Assembly: GCA_937928795.1 (NCBI GenBank)
Contig: CALFWB010000118.1
Location: 1 to 51,754 of the forward strand
DNA: 51,754 nt
Source of the DNA: an uncultured Anaerolineales bacterium
GTDB taxonomy: Bacteria; Chloroflexota; Anaerolineae; Anaerolineales; UBA4823
Reading direction: 5' to 3'
Position 1 is the stretch's first letter. Each line of letters starts with the position of its first letter. The position numbers were made by a program, and so were the translations under genes. Below, one piece after another: positions 8,909 through 17,625 of this stretch. The notes under the pieces were generated by a model. It saw nothing but the letters and a program-made list of their open reading frames with translations. It was not told the origin of the DNA and made no database searches.

Positions 8909-9074
8909 GTCGGTTAGCCAAGAGCTACGAGGGGCTGCTAGCGGAGGGGAGATCAAAATACCTCCCTGCACGAAAAATAGGTAGCCGTCTTTATAAAAAT
9001 CCCTGCTTAAAACACTTGCGAGGAATATCATCCTGATTTATCATTTAGTATATACGTTAAGGAGTTTTAAAGAT

Positions 9075-9938
9075 ATGAATGTAGGCATACTCACCGATAC
9101 AACCGCTAGCATTCCCTCTTCCCTTATAGAAGAGTTAGAGATTGAGTTAGTCCCCTATTATGTGATGCGCGGCATGGAAACCTTGCGCGATATGGTGGAC
9201 GTTAAACCCGATGAGTTTGCGCAATATCTCTTGACGGCACAGACTCTGCCCACCACTTCAAATCCCAGTCCGGGAGACTATGTCAATGCTATCTTACGCT
9301 TGGCTGAGCGCAGTTTGAATATTGTCGCGCTGACCATGACCTCGAAAGGCAGTGGAGCGTATCAATCCTGCCTAGCTGCAGTGGAAATGCTCAAAGAAAA
9401 AATGCCCAAATTGCGGGTCGATGTGATTGACACTTTGGCAGTCGCCATGGCGCAAGGGTGGGCGGTGGTAGAAGCTGCGCGGCTTGCAAAACAGGGCTTT
9501 GGGATCGGCGAGGTGGTCGAGAAAGCTCGTCAGGTGGCAAAGCAATCCATGATGATGATGACCGCCGATACCTTGCGCTATCTCTATATGGGTGGGCGGA
9601 TTGGGCGCGCGCAACATCTGATCGGCTCACTGCTCAATATTAAGCCCATTATCGGTATGGAAGAAGGGGTGATCACGGCATTGGCAACCGAGCGGACGCG
9701 CCCGAAGGCATATTCCCGCATTGTAGAGCTAATGAAAGAGCGCTTGGGTGGGATAAGAAATATCAAAGTTGCCTTTATGCATGTGGCTGCTACAGACCAA
9801 GTAGAGCGTCTAAAGGAGAAAGTCTTTTCGCAGTTTAATTGTGTCGAAACGGTAACGACGTCTCTTTCACCGGCCTTGGCTGTCCACTCTGGCCCTGGAA
9901 CAGTAGGGGTAGGTTACATTCCTGCGTTGACTACGTAA
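9075..9938 (+). CDS. DegV family fatty-acid-binding protein
   Basis: Two-domain EDD/DegV fold that binds long-chain fatty acids; Firmicute FakB members present them to a fatty acid kinase. Signatures are the start VGILTDTTASIPSSLIEE, TTSNPSPGDYVNAI, LTMTSKGSGAYQSC and TLRYLYMGGRIGRAQHLIGSLLNIKPII. 287 residues, typical. ATG 9075 is preceded by AAGGAG. Its 3' end overlaps the convergent diguanylate cyclase gene by 8 nt. No FakA kinase is in the window. Confidence 0.92.
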   Translation: MNVGILTDTTASIPSSLIEELEIELVPYYVMRGMETLRDMVDVKPDEFAQYLLTAQTLPTTSNPSPGDYVNAILRLAERSLNIVALTMTSKGSGAYQSCLAAVEMLKEKMPKLRVDVIDTLAVAMAQGWAVVEAARLAKQGFGIGEVVEKARQVAKQSMMMMTADTLRYLYMGGRIGRAQHLIGSLLNIKPIIGMEEGVITALATERTRPKAYSRIVELMKERLGGIRNIKVAFMHVAATDQVERLKEKVFSQFNCVETVTTSLSPALAVHSGPGTVGVGYIPALTT

Positions 9939-12024
9939 GCAATAAATCCTCCCCGTAAACTTGGATGGAATCCCGGCCGGCGGATTTGGCGATGTATAAA
10001 GCGTGATCGGCTTTTTCGACCAACTCCTCAGCCGTTTTGGCGTGAAAAGGTAAGCAGGCAATGCCTTGACTGATCGTTGGGGCGGTAATGGTTATCTCTG
10101 GTAAAGAGGTGAGGGGGGTGCGCCTAAGTGCCATGCGGATGCGTTGAGCAACCTGAAGGGCATTCTTAAGCGAAGCGCCTTTCAAAATCAAACCGAATTC
10201 TTCTCCTCCCCAGCGTCCGAGAACATCTCGGCTCTTGATCTGTTTTCGGATCACTTGTACGATCAAGCAGAGCACTTCATCTCCAATGGTGTGTCCGTAA
10301 CGATCGTTAACCTCCTTGAAATGATCAATATCGAGCATGATCAGAGATACTGGATCATGATGAGTTAGGCTAGCGTTTACCGTTTGTCGAAGGATTTCTA
10401 GGAAATGTCCATGGTTATAGGCGCCAGTTAGAGAGTCACGGCGGGCGCGCTCCTCCACTTCTGCGTGATGGCGAGCATTATCAATGGCTAGGGCAGCTTG
10501 TTGGGCAACATTGGATAAGAGTTGCAAGTCTTCGTCATCGAAAGCGTTGGGAGTATAACTTGCCACTGCTAGGATACCCTGGGGATGGTCTTCTTTACCA
10601 AAAGGTACGCCTAACCAGGATGCAGACATTTGGTTTTTGCCGATGATCACGGGTTTGAACGGTAAGACTTCTGATTCACGTTGGAAGTCTCGAATCAAGA
10701 GAGGTTTCTGCTGGCGGGCGACGTAACCGGCTAAACCTTGAGCGAGAGGAATTTTCACTCCTTCATAACGTTCTCCCGCGTCCAGCAATAGTTTTAGTTC
10801 AATGACTTCATGCTCCCAATTCACTATTCCGACATAGTAAGTATCAGCGGGGATGACTTGGATGAGGAGGTGATACAATTCTTGTAACAAGGTGTCCATC
10901 TCGATGGTTGAGCTGATAACGTTGGCAATGTGGTTTAATACCTCTAAGCGTTTAGCTTTTTTTTGCTCTTCTAAGTGCAAACGGGCATTTTCGACCACCA
11001 CAGCAATTTGGTTGGCAAGCGTTTCGAGAAATTCGACTTTGACTTGAGAGATTGGTTCCCGCTGGGCATCTCTGACTTCTCCGACAGAAAGGAAACCGAC
11101 CACGCGGTTGGCTGCCAGCAGGGGGATTACACAGATGGTGTGGATATCCGCCGAGAAAAAATGTTTGAAATCTAACCAGTAAGGCGTTAGCTCTATATGA
11201 TCTCGATGTGCCTGAATACTACGTCGAGTCTGGTAGGCTGCATCTATCCAGGGTAATTCGGCTAGAGCTGGACATTGTCGCAGGCGAATCCTTTCTTCCC
11301 TGCCATGACGTAAGGAGGCGATGCCATAAGGAACTAAGCGTTCTTCCTCTAAAAGATCAATGCGGGCGTATGAAATCGGTAAGAAAGAGACGATCTTTTG
11401 AACAACTTGAGGCATGGTTTGGTTGAGATCGAGCGATGAGGTGGCGATTAAGCTGGCATCCAGCAGCAGAGATAAATCTTCGTTTTTACGCTGGCGCTCA
11501 TAAACCTGCGAGGTCAGTAAATCTCCTAGCGCGCTACTGATGTAAGCGGTGATAAGAAATTGAATGGTATTAATCCCCTGATTCGCTGCTTGATATACCG
11601 GGGGTTGAGCATGGTAATTGTCTACGGCAATTGTTCCTAGGAGAGAGATAACGGCAGCAAAGAAAGCCGCTGCCCGTCCGCTGAAGATGCCGCTGATAAA
11701 GACGACAATGACCAAAAGAGCGTTCATCGAAGAATTAAATTCACCCAGAAGAGCGTAAGCACCGCAGATTAGCGTAATGCTCACAAGGATGTTAAGGAAT
11801 TGAACCCAGCGCTGAATTCCAAAACGAGGATAGATCACCCAATAGAAAATCGAAATGTATCCTCCGACAGCCAACGAATAAAGCCATAACGATTGTCGTT
11901 GTAAAGCGGATAAAGGCAAGAGAAAGATCAGGAACAGCAATCCGATTGCCGTGCTTAATGCCACGATCTTAAGGGGTATTAAGTAACGGCGGAAGAGTTC
12001 CGCTCGCAAGCTCCAGTCGTTCAT
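9931..12024 (-). CDS. Membrane diguanylate cyclase with two GAF domains
   Basis: 697 residues: five to six transmembrane helices (about residues 15-165), a first GAF-like domain (about 185-345), a second GAF domain (about 350-520), and a C-terminal GGDEF domain with an intact active motif GGEEF at 606-610. It should make c-di-GMP from two GTP at the membrane in response to a GAF ligand. The position of the inhibitory I-site (RxxD, five residues before GGEEF) reads KSRD, so the first Arg is replaced by Lys and product inhibition may be weakened. The start is at 12024. The 3' end overlaps degV by 8 nt. Confidence 0.9.
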   Translation of the reverse strand: MNDWSLRAELFRRYLIPLKIVALSTAIGLLFLIFLLPLSALQRQSLWLYSLAVGGYISIFYWVIYPRFGIQRWVQFLNILVSITLICGAYALLGEFNSSMNALLVIVVFISGIFSGRAAAFFAAVISLLGTIAVDNYHAQPPVYQAANQGINTIQFLITAYISSALGDLLTSQVYERQRKNEDLSLLLDASLIATSSLDLNQTMPQVVQKIVSFLPISYARIDLLEEERLVPYGIASLRHGREERIRLRQCPALAELPWIDAAYQTRRSIQAHRDHIELTPYWLDFKHFFSADIHTICVIPLLAANRVVGFLSVGEVRDAQREPISQVKVEFLETLANQIAVVVENARLHLEEQKKAKRLEVLNHIANVISSTIEMDTLLQELYHLLIQVIPADTYYVGIVNWEHEVIELKLLLDAGERYEGVKIPLAQGLAGYVARQQKPLLIRDFQRESEVLPFKPVIIGKNQMSASWLGVPFGKEDHPQGILAVASYTPNAFDDEDLQLLSNVAQQAALAIDNARHHAEVEERARRDSLTGAYNHGHFLEILRQTVNASLTHHDPVSLIMLDIDHFKEVNDRYGHTIGDEVLCLIVQVIRKQIKSRDVLGRWGGEEFGLILKGASLKNALQVAQRIRMALRRTPLTSLPEITITAPTISQGIACLPFHAKTAEELVEKADHALYIAKSAGRDSIQVYGEDLLLT

Positions 12025-12203
12025 GATCTTGTGGTTGCCCGCCCTTCTTCTGCTCTAAAAATCCAGAATTAACCCGATGCCTTTTATCGATACCAAAATG
12101 TTAATTCAATTGAGCTCAATGCTCAACTTTATTGTAAACCCAGAAACGCCAAAGGAACCAATCGTCAATGTTTTCAATTTTGATGGGCAATGCATGGGTG
12201 TGC

Positions 12204-12917
12204 CTAGAGCTGTAGGTGATAACGGCTTTCGAAAAGTTGAGCGTCAAAAGGGGCTTGACGGGAGCGACAGTTTTCGCGTGGGCAAAGCTGGCAACTGGTG
12301 AAATGGGTCTGCGTCGGAAAGGCAATCCCAGACACCGATTTGACCGGGAACATTAATTTGCTTTCGGTCATGGAAACACCGATGCTACCCTTTACATCGC
12401 CGAGGAGAGCAAAAAGGTCATCCTGCGCGCTGAGTGGCCAATCGTCCAGAGAGCCGGGGTGCATTTCGGAAAGCAAGCCGGGGTGAAAGCGCTGAACAAG
12501 ATATTGGTGCATTGCTCGACGGGCGGTTTCCAAAGCTACTTCTTGGAGGGCATCTGCCCAAAAGCGGTGAAGAAAGTCGGAGAGCGTCTTTGACCAGGCA
12601 TCAAGTTCTACACCGGCAGTGGCAACAAAAACAAAAGCACGCTGTGCTTCTTCGAGGTTAACTCGTAAGACGCGGCTGTACAGACGGCGTCCGTCCAATT
12701 GCACCCAATTTTCCCCTTTTTCATCCACGTAAATCATGCGCACCAGGGCTTTCGGTTTGCCAATCTGCTCGGCTTGATCGATCAGTCGATCCAGTTCGGC
12801 GAGATGGTGGCTGCCGGGTTTGAGGCGCAAATTGCGCCGCAGAACTGTACGATCCACCTGGAAGGGAATGGTGTCAAGAACCTTGACGGAGGAAAGACTA
12901 TGTTGAAGGGTATCCAT
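12204..12917 (-). CDS. Stand-alone vitamin B12-dependent methionine synthase activation-domain protein
   Basis: 237 residues resembling the MetH reductive activation region. It shares ALQEVALETARRAMHQYL and the SMTESKLMFPVKSVSGIAF block, where MetH binds SAM, followed by a C-terminal CxxCx4C motif (CQLCPRENC) absent from classical MetH. Such stand-alone proteins occur in anaerobes with core-only MetH and presumably help reactivate cob(II)alamin. The Cys motif suggests an FeS or metal site, which is inference. ATG 12917 has an AAAAGG ribosome site and a nearby extended -10 promoter (12952-12960). No metH is in the window. Confidence 0.75.
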   Translation of the reverse strand: MDTLQHSLSSVKVLDTIPFQVDRTVLRRNLRLKPGSHHLAELDRLIDQAEQIGKPKALVRMIYVDEKGENWVQLDGRRLYSRVLRVNLEEAQRAFVFVATAGVELDAWSKTLSDFLHRFWADALQEVALETARRAMHQYLVQRFHPGLLSEMHPGSLDDWPLSAQDDLFALLGDVKGSIGVSMTESKLMFPVKSVSGIAFPTQTHFTSCQLCPRENCRSRQAPFDAQLFESRYHLQL

Positions 12918-12951
12918 GGAGACCTTTTCTCACAAACCCAATTCAATGCGC

Positions 12952-12960
12952 ATTATATCA
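12952..12960 (-). promoter_or_regulatory. Extended -10 promoter
   Basis: TGATATAAT read on the minus strand (TG-n-TATAAT) with no good -35. Predicted start about 28 nt before the B12-protein ATG at 12917. Confidence 0.5.
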
Positions 12961-13641
12961 GGCTTTATGGGAACGTTGGGGGCTAGGCGGGATAGGGGTA
13001 GAGCTTTTCTATCATCGAACCTTTTGCTCCCTTTCTTACGGATTTGGTGTGCTTGAGCGATTCCTTTGCCCCAAACCCCTTTCCCCGCGGGAGAGGGGCT
13101 GGGGGTGCTGCCCTGAGCTTGTCGAAGGGCGAGGGCGGGTTTCGACAAGCAAGCTCAACCCGCGGCGTTGCGCGGGTCGAGGAGGGCGCCAGCCCGTATC
13201 GAGACCCATTCGCTGCTCCCCTCGCCCTCTGGGAGACGGGCCAGGGGTGAGGGTTGGCTCGATCGCTGTCACAACTTCTGCGAACCCTGTCGGCAATTCC
13301 TCATCCCCAACCCTTCTCCCTAAGGGAGAAGGGAGGAACTTCCCGCGCCCGAAGGGCGCGGGGCCGGGGCGCTGCCCTGAGCCTGCCGATAGAGGATTGA
13401 GAAGCCCTACTCCAACTTCAAAAAGATCGCCGTAACATGGGCTTTCAGCCCGTGCTTCTTTGCGCAAGCGAAAGCTTCCGCTACGGTGGAGAAACACCAC
13501 CGAGCAGACTGCCGTAACATGGGCTTTCAGCCCGTGTCACTTCAAGCGCCGCACCTTCATGTGTCACTTCGAGCGTAGCGAGAAGAAGTCCTTAAGATTT
13601 CTCCTCGCTGCGCTCATCATAAAAACCCCTACCGATAGCAC
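12961..13641. repeat. Repeat-rich intergenic region
   Basis: Non-coding DNA composed of dispersed GC-rich repeats. These include CTCCCCTCGCCC(T)TTGGGAGAGGGG-type palindromes (about 13075-13110, 13215-13255, 13300-13345), single CCTGAGCTTGTCGAAGGG units (13110, 13378), and two copies 82 bp apart of a CGTAACATGGGCTTTCAGCCCGTG unit (13431 and 13513). ORFs here are low-complexity translations of repeats. The 78-bp element copy A follows directly. Confidence 0.7.
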
Positions 13642-13719
13642 GTGTCCGCGCAAAAGTTGTAGGACAACTCATTGAGTTGTCCTACAAAGCAATGTTGCCA
13701 ACAACTTTTGAGTGCACAC
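13642..13719 (-). mobile_element. 78-bp MITE-like element, copy A
   Basis: GTGT...ACAC ends form imperfect 19-bp terminal inverted repeats (16/19 identical; GTGTCCGCGCAAAAGTTGT at the left). A perfect 13-bp-arm palindrome lies inside (13659-13685). It is flanked by GATAGCAC (13634-13641) and GATAGCAT (13720-13727), an 8-bp target duplication with one mismatch. It is in the opposite orientation to copies B-D and ends 15 bp before the -35 of the LuxR gene. Confidence 0.8.
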
Positions 13720-13734
13720 GATAGCATGCTCCTA

Positions 13735-13763
13735 TTGACAAAAAGCACTTCTTCCCTTACAAT
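13735..13763 (+). promoter_or_regulatory. Sigma70 promoter for the LuxR-type gene
   Basis: TTGACA (13735-13740), 17-nt spacer, TACAAT (13758-13763): a near-consensus promoter about 60 nt upstream of the AAGGAGG and ATG at 13832. Confidence 0.8.
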
Positions 13764-13831
13764 AAAATCAGAACAAAAGTTCTGTTTATCGAGTAAATCG
13801 CTTGGGAGATACGCCATAAGGAGGTGCGCCC

Positions 13832-14284
13832 ATGTCGTTTTGGAAGCGGTTGCGCCCCAGTGGGACGCGCATTGCCCCATCGGCCGAGCTGGTGATTGCT
13901 GACCCCGAAATCCAGCGGGTGTTGGAGGAATTGGCAGAGCAAGAGGGTCGCTCGGCACAACAAATTGCGGCAGACTTGCTGCGCTATGCTCTCTCGGCGC
14001 GCTATGCTGCTCAGGAATATCTGCGCCGCTGGCAGCGGCTCTCGCGCCGAGAGCAGCAAGTGGTCGCTTTACTGTGTCTGGGATACTCTTACCGCGAAGT
14101 CGCCGATCAATTGATCGTCTCGTATGACACGGTCAAAACCCATGCTCGCAATGCCCTGAACAAATTCGAACTGCGCAACCTGAGCGAAATGCGCCAAGCC
14201 CTCGCCGATTGGGACTTCAGCGCTTGGCAGAGCACTTCAACTGCCCCTCAGGCGGCTCCTAAAGCAACCATAGACCAGAGGTAG
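13832..14284 (+). CDS. LuxR-type HTH regulator with ribbon-helix-helix-like N-terminus
   Basis: 150 residues. The C-terminal half (about 68-130) is a LuxR/GerE helix-turn-helix (LSRREQQVVALLCLGYSYREVADQL, then VSYDTVKTHARNALNKFELRN). The N-terminal part (DPEIQRVLEELAEQEGRSAQQIAADLLRYAL) looks like an antitoxin-type ribbon-helix-helix rather than a receiver, so no phosphoacceptor Asp is present. AAGGAGG precedes the ATG. It is the only gene on its transcript and has a strong promoter. Target genes are unknown. Confidence 0.75.
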   Translation: MSFWKRLRPSGTRIAPSAELVIADPEIQRVLEELAEQEGRSAQQIAADLLRYALSARYAAQEYLRRWQRLSRREQQVVALLCLGYSYREVADQLIVSYDTVKTHARNALNKFELRNLSEMRQALADWDFSAWQSTSTAPQAAPKATIDQR

Positions 14285-14299
14285 GGGGCGCTCTCCAAA

Positions 14300-15613
14300 T
14301 TAGGCGGCGACTTGCGCTAATCCCCTTTCGGTGATTTCCAGTGCTTTATCGATCTGTTCGGCAGTGACGATCAAAGGCGGGATATAGCGCACAACTTGTC
14401 CATACGTGCCAGCCATATAGGCAACTAACCCTTGTTCCAACATGGAATTCAATAAGCCAAACGCTACTTCAGGGTTGGGCTGTTTGTCGCTGTTGGGGTG
14501 GATGAATTCCATTGCCAGCATCAATCCCAAGCCGCGCACCTCGCCGATGACAGGATATTTTTTCTTCAGGATGTTCAAACCATCTAAGAAGCGCTTGCCC
14601 ATGCGGCGTGCGTTTTCGAGTAGATTCTCTTCCCGAATAACTTGCAAAGTCGCCAAAGCGGCTGCACAGGCGATCGGGTTGCCGCCGTAGGTCGTCCCGT
14701 GTGCGCCGGGCAGCCATTGGCTCATCAACTTACGGCTGGCAACCGTGGCACTAAGTGGGAAGCCGTTGGCGATCCCCTTGGCAATTGCCAGAATATCGGG
14801 AATGACGCCAACATGTTGACAGGCGAACATTTCGCCCGTTCGTCCAAAGCCCGTTTGGACTTCATCGAGGATTAGCAGAATGCCGTGTTCGTCGCAAAGT
14901 TTGCGCAGCGCGGGTAGAAAGTCGCGCGGCGGGACAATGTATCCGCCTTCTCCTTGCACCGGCTCGACGAGAAATGCAGCCACTTGAGAAGGGGGAATCT
15001 GATGTTGGAACAGGCGTTGAATGCTCAGCAGTGTCCATTCCAACGCTTTTTCAGGGGTTGAACCTAACGGGCAACGGTAGGCATAAGGATAGGGGACAAA
15101 ATAGATGCTGGGTACGAACGGTTCATAGTGATTGCGATACTTCGATTTGACCGTTGTCACGGACGCTGCCCCATAGGTGCGTCCGTGGAAGCCTCCCTCA
15201 AAAGCGATAATGCCCGGTCGTCCGGTCACATAACGGGCTAGCTTAATGGCTCCTTCTATCGCTTCAGCGCCGCTATTGCCAAAGAAGAACATATCCATCT
15301 CAGCGGGCAAAACTTTCGGCAAGGCATCGCACAGGTCGAGAAGCGACTTGTGAATTGTCACCCCCACGGCGCTATGTACCATTTCTTCCATCTGGCGGCG
15401 GGCGGCTTCGAGGACGCGCGGATGTCCATGCCCAAGGTTCGTGACTGCGATCCCAGAGGTGAAATCGAGATAGCGTTTACCATCTGCGGTATATAAATAG
15501 CAGCCCTCGGCTTTGATCACGGGTAATTTCGGCCAATCTTCAGCCAAGCTGGGGGCAAGGACTTCAGGAATGCGGTTCATCTGTTCGAGGAATTCTGCAT
15601 GGAAATTTGACAT
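14300..15613 (-). CDS. Class III PLP aminotransferase (4-aminobutyrate/acetylornithine type)
   Basis: 437 residues with fold type I features: GNSGAEAIEGAIKLARYVTGRPGIIAFEGGFHGRTYGA, LILDEVQTGFGRTGEMFA (PLP-binding Asp), and the Schiff-base lysine in AIAKGIANGFPLSA. Overall closest in look to GabT-type 4-aminobutyrate or lysine/ornithine aminotransferases. The exact amino donor cannot be decided. AAGGAGACCC precedes the ATG, and an extended -10 (TGGTACAAT, about 15681-15689 complement) lies upstream. Convergent with the LuxR gene, 15 nt between stops. Confidence 0.85.
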   Translation of the reverse strand: MSNFHAEFLEQMNRIPEVLAPSLAEDWPKLPVIKAEGCYLYTADGKRYLDFTSGIAVTNLGHGHPRVLEAARRQMEEMVHSAVGVTIHKSLLDLCDALPKVLPAEMDMFFFGNSGAEAIEGAIKLARYVTGRPGIIAFEGGFHGRTYGAASVTTVKSKYRNHYEPFVPSIYFVPYPYAYRCPLGSTPEKALEWTLLSIQRLFQHQIPPSQVAAFLVEPVQGEGGYIVPPRDFLPALRKLCDEHGILLILDEVQTGFGRTGEMFACQHVGVIPDILAIAKGIANGFPLSATVASRKLMSQWLPGAHGTTYGGNPIACAAALATLQVIREENLLENARRMGKRFLDGLNILKKKYPVIGEVRGLGLMLAMEFIHPNSDKQPNPEVAFGLLNSMLEQGLVAYMAGTYGQVVRYIPPLIVTAEQIDKALEITERGLAQVAA

Positions 15614-15735
15614 AAGGGTCTCCTTTTTTACAGGAAAAATGAGTCAGTGCTCCACAAAAGCGGGATAGTTGCTTGCGGTAATTGTACCACTGGAGAAGTT
15701 GACCATCCTTGTCGAGTAACGCTTGCACACAAGGC

Positions 15736-15960
15736 GCTTGCTACTCAACCTGCAGGCGATTTGCTCCCCTCGCCCTTTGGGAGAGGGGCTGGGGGGTGAG
15801 GGCTGTATTTGTTGTCGGTTTCAGTAAGCTAGCTAGCGCTCGCTACTCAACCCATAGGCAATCTGCTCCCCTCGCCCGTTGGGAGAAGGGCTGGGGGGTG
15901 AAGGCTGTATTCGTTGTCGGTTTCGGTACGCTCGCTGGCGCTTGCTACTCAACCTGCGGT
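15736..15960. repeat. Tandem repeat, 102-bp unit, about 2.2 copies
   Basis: GCTTGCTACTCAACC-type starts recur at 15736, 15838 and 15940, exactly 102 bp apart. Each unit contains a CTCCCCTCGCCC...GGGAGA(A/G)GGGCTGGGGGGTGA palindromic block. It lies in the 430-nt non-coding stretch (15614-16043) between the aminotransferase and a diguanylate cyclase. ORFs here are repeat translations. Confidence 0.75.
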
Positions 15961-16043
15961 GAGGCGTTGCGGGTTGCGCAGGGCACAAGCCCGTACGGAG
16001 CCCGTTCGTTATTCGTTGGCGAAGTCTTTGTTTCTGCGAGGAG

Positions 16044-17579
16044 CTATACCGACAGGTTTTTTGAAAAGTTGGGCAGCAGCGATCGAACTTGATTCCGCCC
16101 TCCCTGCTTGGCTTGATAGAGGGCTTGATCGGCAAATTCGATCAAGGTTTCGATTGCCCGTTGCGGTTCTAGTTGGCAGTCTGCGGGATTGCCCCCACAA
16201 ACTCCAAAACTGGCGGTGATGGAAATTGAATGATCGTTGGCAGGAATCGTTATTGCGGCGATCTTTTGCCTTAAGCGCTCGGCGAGGGATTCGGCCGCTT
16301 GCAGCGTGGTCTCGGGCAAGAGGAGAATGATCTCCTCTCCGCCAAAACGGGCAACCAGATCGCTCTTGCGCACCGTTTGGATAACCAGACGGCTGATGAC
16401 CTGCAACACCAAATCCCCTACCGGATGACCATAGGTATCGTTGACCGCTTTGAAATGATCGAGATCGAGCATAACGATGGCAAGTGGATGACGATAGCGA
16501 CAGGATCGGATGAATTCCTGACAGGCGCGTTCGAAGAAATAGCGGCGGTTATAGAGCCCGGTCAGGGTGTCCGTTACGGCAAGACGTTGGATTTCTTGGA
16601 AGAGGCGCGCATTGACCATTGCCAAGGCAGCGTGGTTGGCAAACATCTCTAATTTGCGAGCGTGTTCCTCTTGGTAGGAATTGGGTTCCAGCTTATCCAG
16701 AGAGAAGAATGCCAGAATCTGACCGTGGGCATAGATCGGTGTCCCCACCCATGACCGAACTGGATTGCCGGTTTTGTGGCGGTTCCAAGCCGGGTACTGA
16801 TCGACATCTGGGATCACCAACGGCTTGAGGGTGGTGTACATGGTGAACAGATTGGGGGTTTTGGGAATGTCAAAACAGGTTTCGAGGACCCGCTTCTCAA
16901 TCGCTTCACCGTAGTGGTGATAATTCTTTGCCCGCCGCACACAGGCTTGCATCCCATTCACTTCCATGATGACCGCTGAGTCGTAGGAAACAATGTCGCC
17001 GATTCGTTCCAACATGATATCCAAAACTTCTTCGTAGTTTAGGGTCGCGTTTAATGCCATGGCAGCAGCTTGCAGGGCTTCCGCTAACTCCCGTTGCTCA
17101 CGTTCGGCTGCTTCGGCGCGTTCGCGTTCTGCCACCTCAAGGATGAGACTATCGTTGCGCCGAATTAATTCATCCTGTTGGGTTTGAAGCTCTCGCGCCA
17201 TGGCGTCCAGTTGAGCGACCATTTCGTTGAAAGCAACCGAAAATTCGCCCATGAATTCAACCCGTTGGGTAAAATCTCCTCGCGCAACCTGTTGAGTCTG
17301 CCAGGTTAAGTGGCGCAAATTGGCTTGAAGATTTTTTAAGGCCCCTGCCAATGTGCCTTTTTCTTTGATATCGTAAGAGAGTTCCCCCTTCGCCAAAGCC
17401 AGTGCCAAGCGACGGGCTTCAAGCAAGGTATGCAGAGCCTGTTCGTAAGGTGCCCAGGGTCCATTGCAAGGGGGATGGAGGGTGATCTCTTGCGCTTCAG
17501 TAACCAGGGCGCAAAATTGCTCCAAGAGTTGGAGTGCCTGCTCTAGGTCTGATTGGACTAGCGAGGATGTTTTGTCCAT
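16044..17579 (-). CDS. Cytosolic HAMP-GAF-GGDEF diguanylate cyclase
   Basis: 511 residues with no clear transmembrane helix. A HAMP-like/coiled-coil segment (about 75-190, GDFTQRVEFMGEFSVAFNEMVAQLDAM) is followed by a GAF domain (about 195-335, WVGTPIYAHGQILAFFSLDK) and a GGDEF domain with GGEEI at 413-417. The I-site RKSD is intact, so product feedback is expected. The fifth active-motif residue is Ile rather than Phe, within family variation. Its start lies 46 nt after the V4R gene stop, so the two are likely co-transcribed and V4R may feed the cyclase. Confidence 0.88.
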   Translation of the reverse strand: MDKTSSLVQSDLEQALQLLEQFCALVTEAQEITLHPPCNGPWAPYEQALHTLLEARRLALALAKGELSYDIKEKGTLAGALKNLQANLRHLTWQTQQVARGDFTQRVEFMGEFSVAFNEMVAQLDAMARELQTQQDELIRRNDSLILEVAERERAEAAEREQRELAEALQAAAMALNATLNYEEVLDIMLERIGDIVSYDSAVIMEVNGMQACVRRAKNYHHYGEAIEKRVLETCFDIPKTPNLFTMYTTLKPLVIPDVDQYPAWNRHKTGNPVRSWVGTPIYAHGQILAFFSLDKLEPNSYQEEHARKLEMFANHAALAMVNARLFQEIQRLAVTDTLTGLYNRRYFFERACQEFIRSCRYRHPLAIVMLDLDHFKAVNDTYGHPVGDLVLQVISRLVIQTVRKSDLVARFGGEEIILLLPETTLQAAESLAERLRQKIAAITIPANDHSISITASFGVCGGNPADCQLEPQRAIETLIEFADQALYQAKQGGRNQVRSLLPNFSKNLSV

Positions 17580-17625
17580 CAGGGTTTTCTCACCGAAGCA
17601 GTCAAAGCTGGTCTAAAAATGACTA

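Noticed and set aside
12977..13030. Prophage or plasmid boundary
   Set aside because: No integrase, att-like duplication or phage genes; the repeats are those scattered through the whole window.
13036..13500. Overlapping Arg/Pro/Gly-rich frames on both strands
   Set aside because: They follow GC-rich repeats, have no ribosome sites and no protein-like composition.
13634..13727. CRISPR-like array suspicion from repeated 20-30-bp motifs
   Set aside because: No regular repeat-spacer alternation anywhere in the window; the repeats are either tandem without spacers or dispersed singly, and no cas genes occur.
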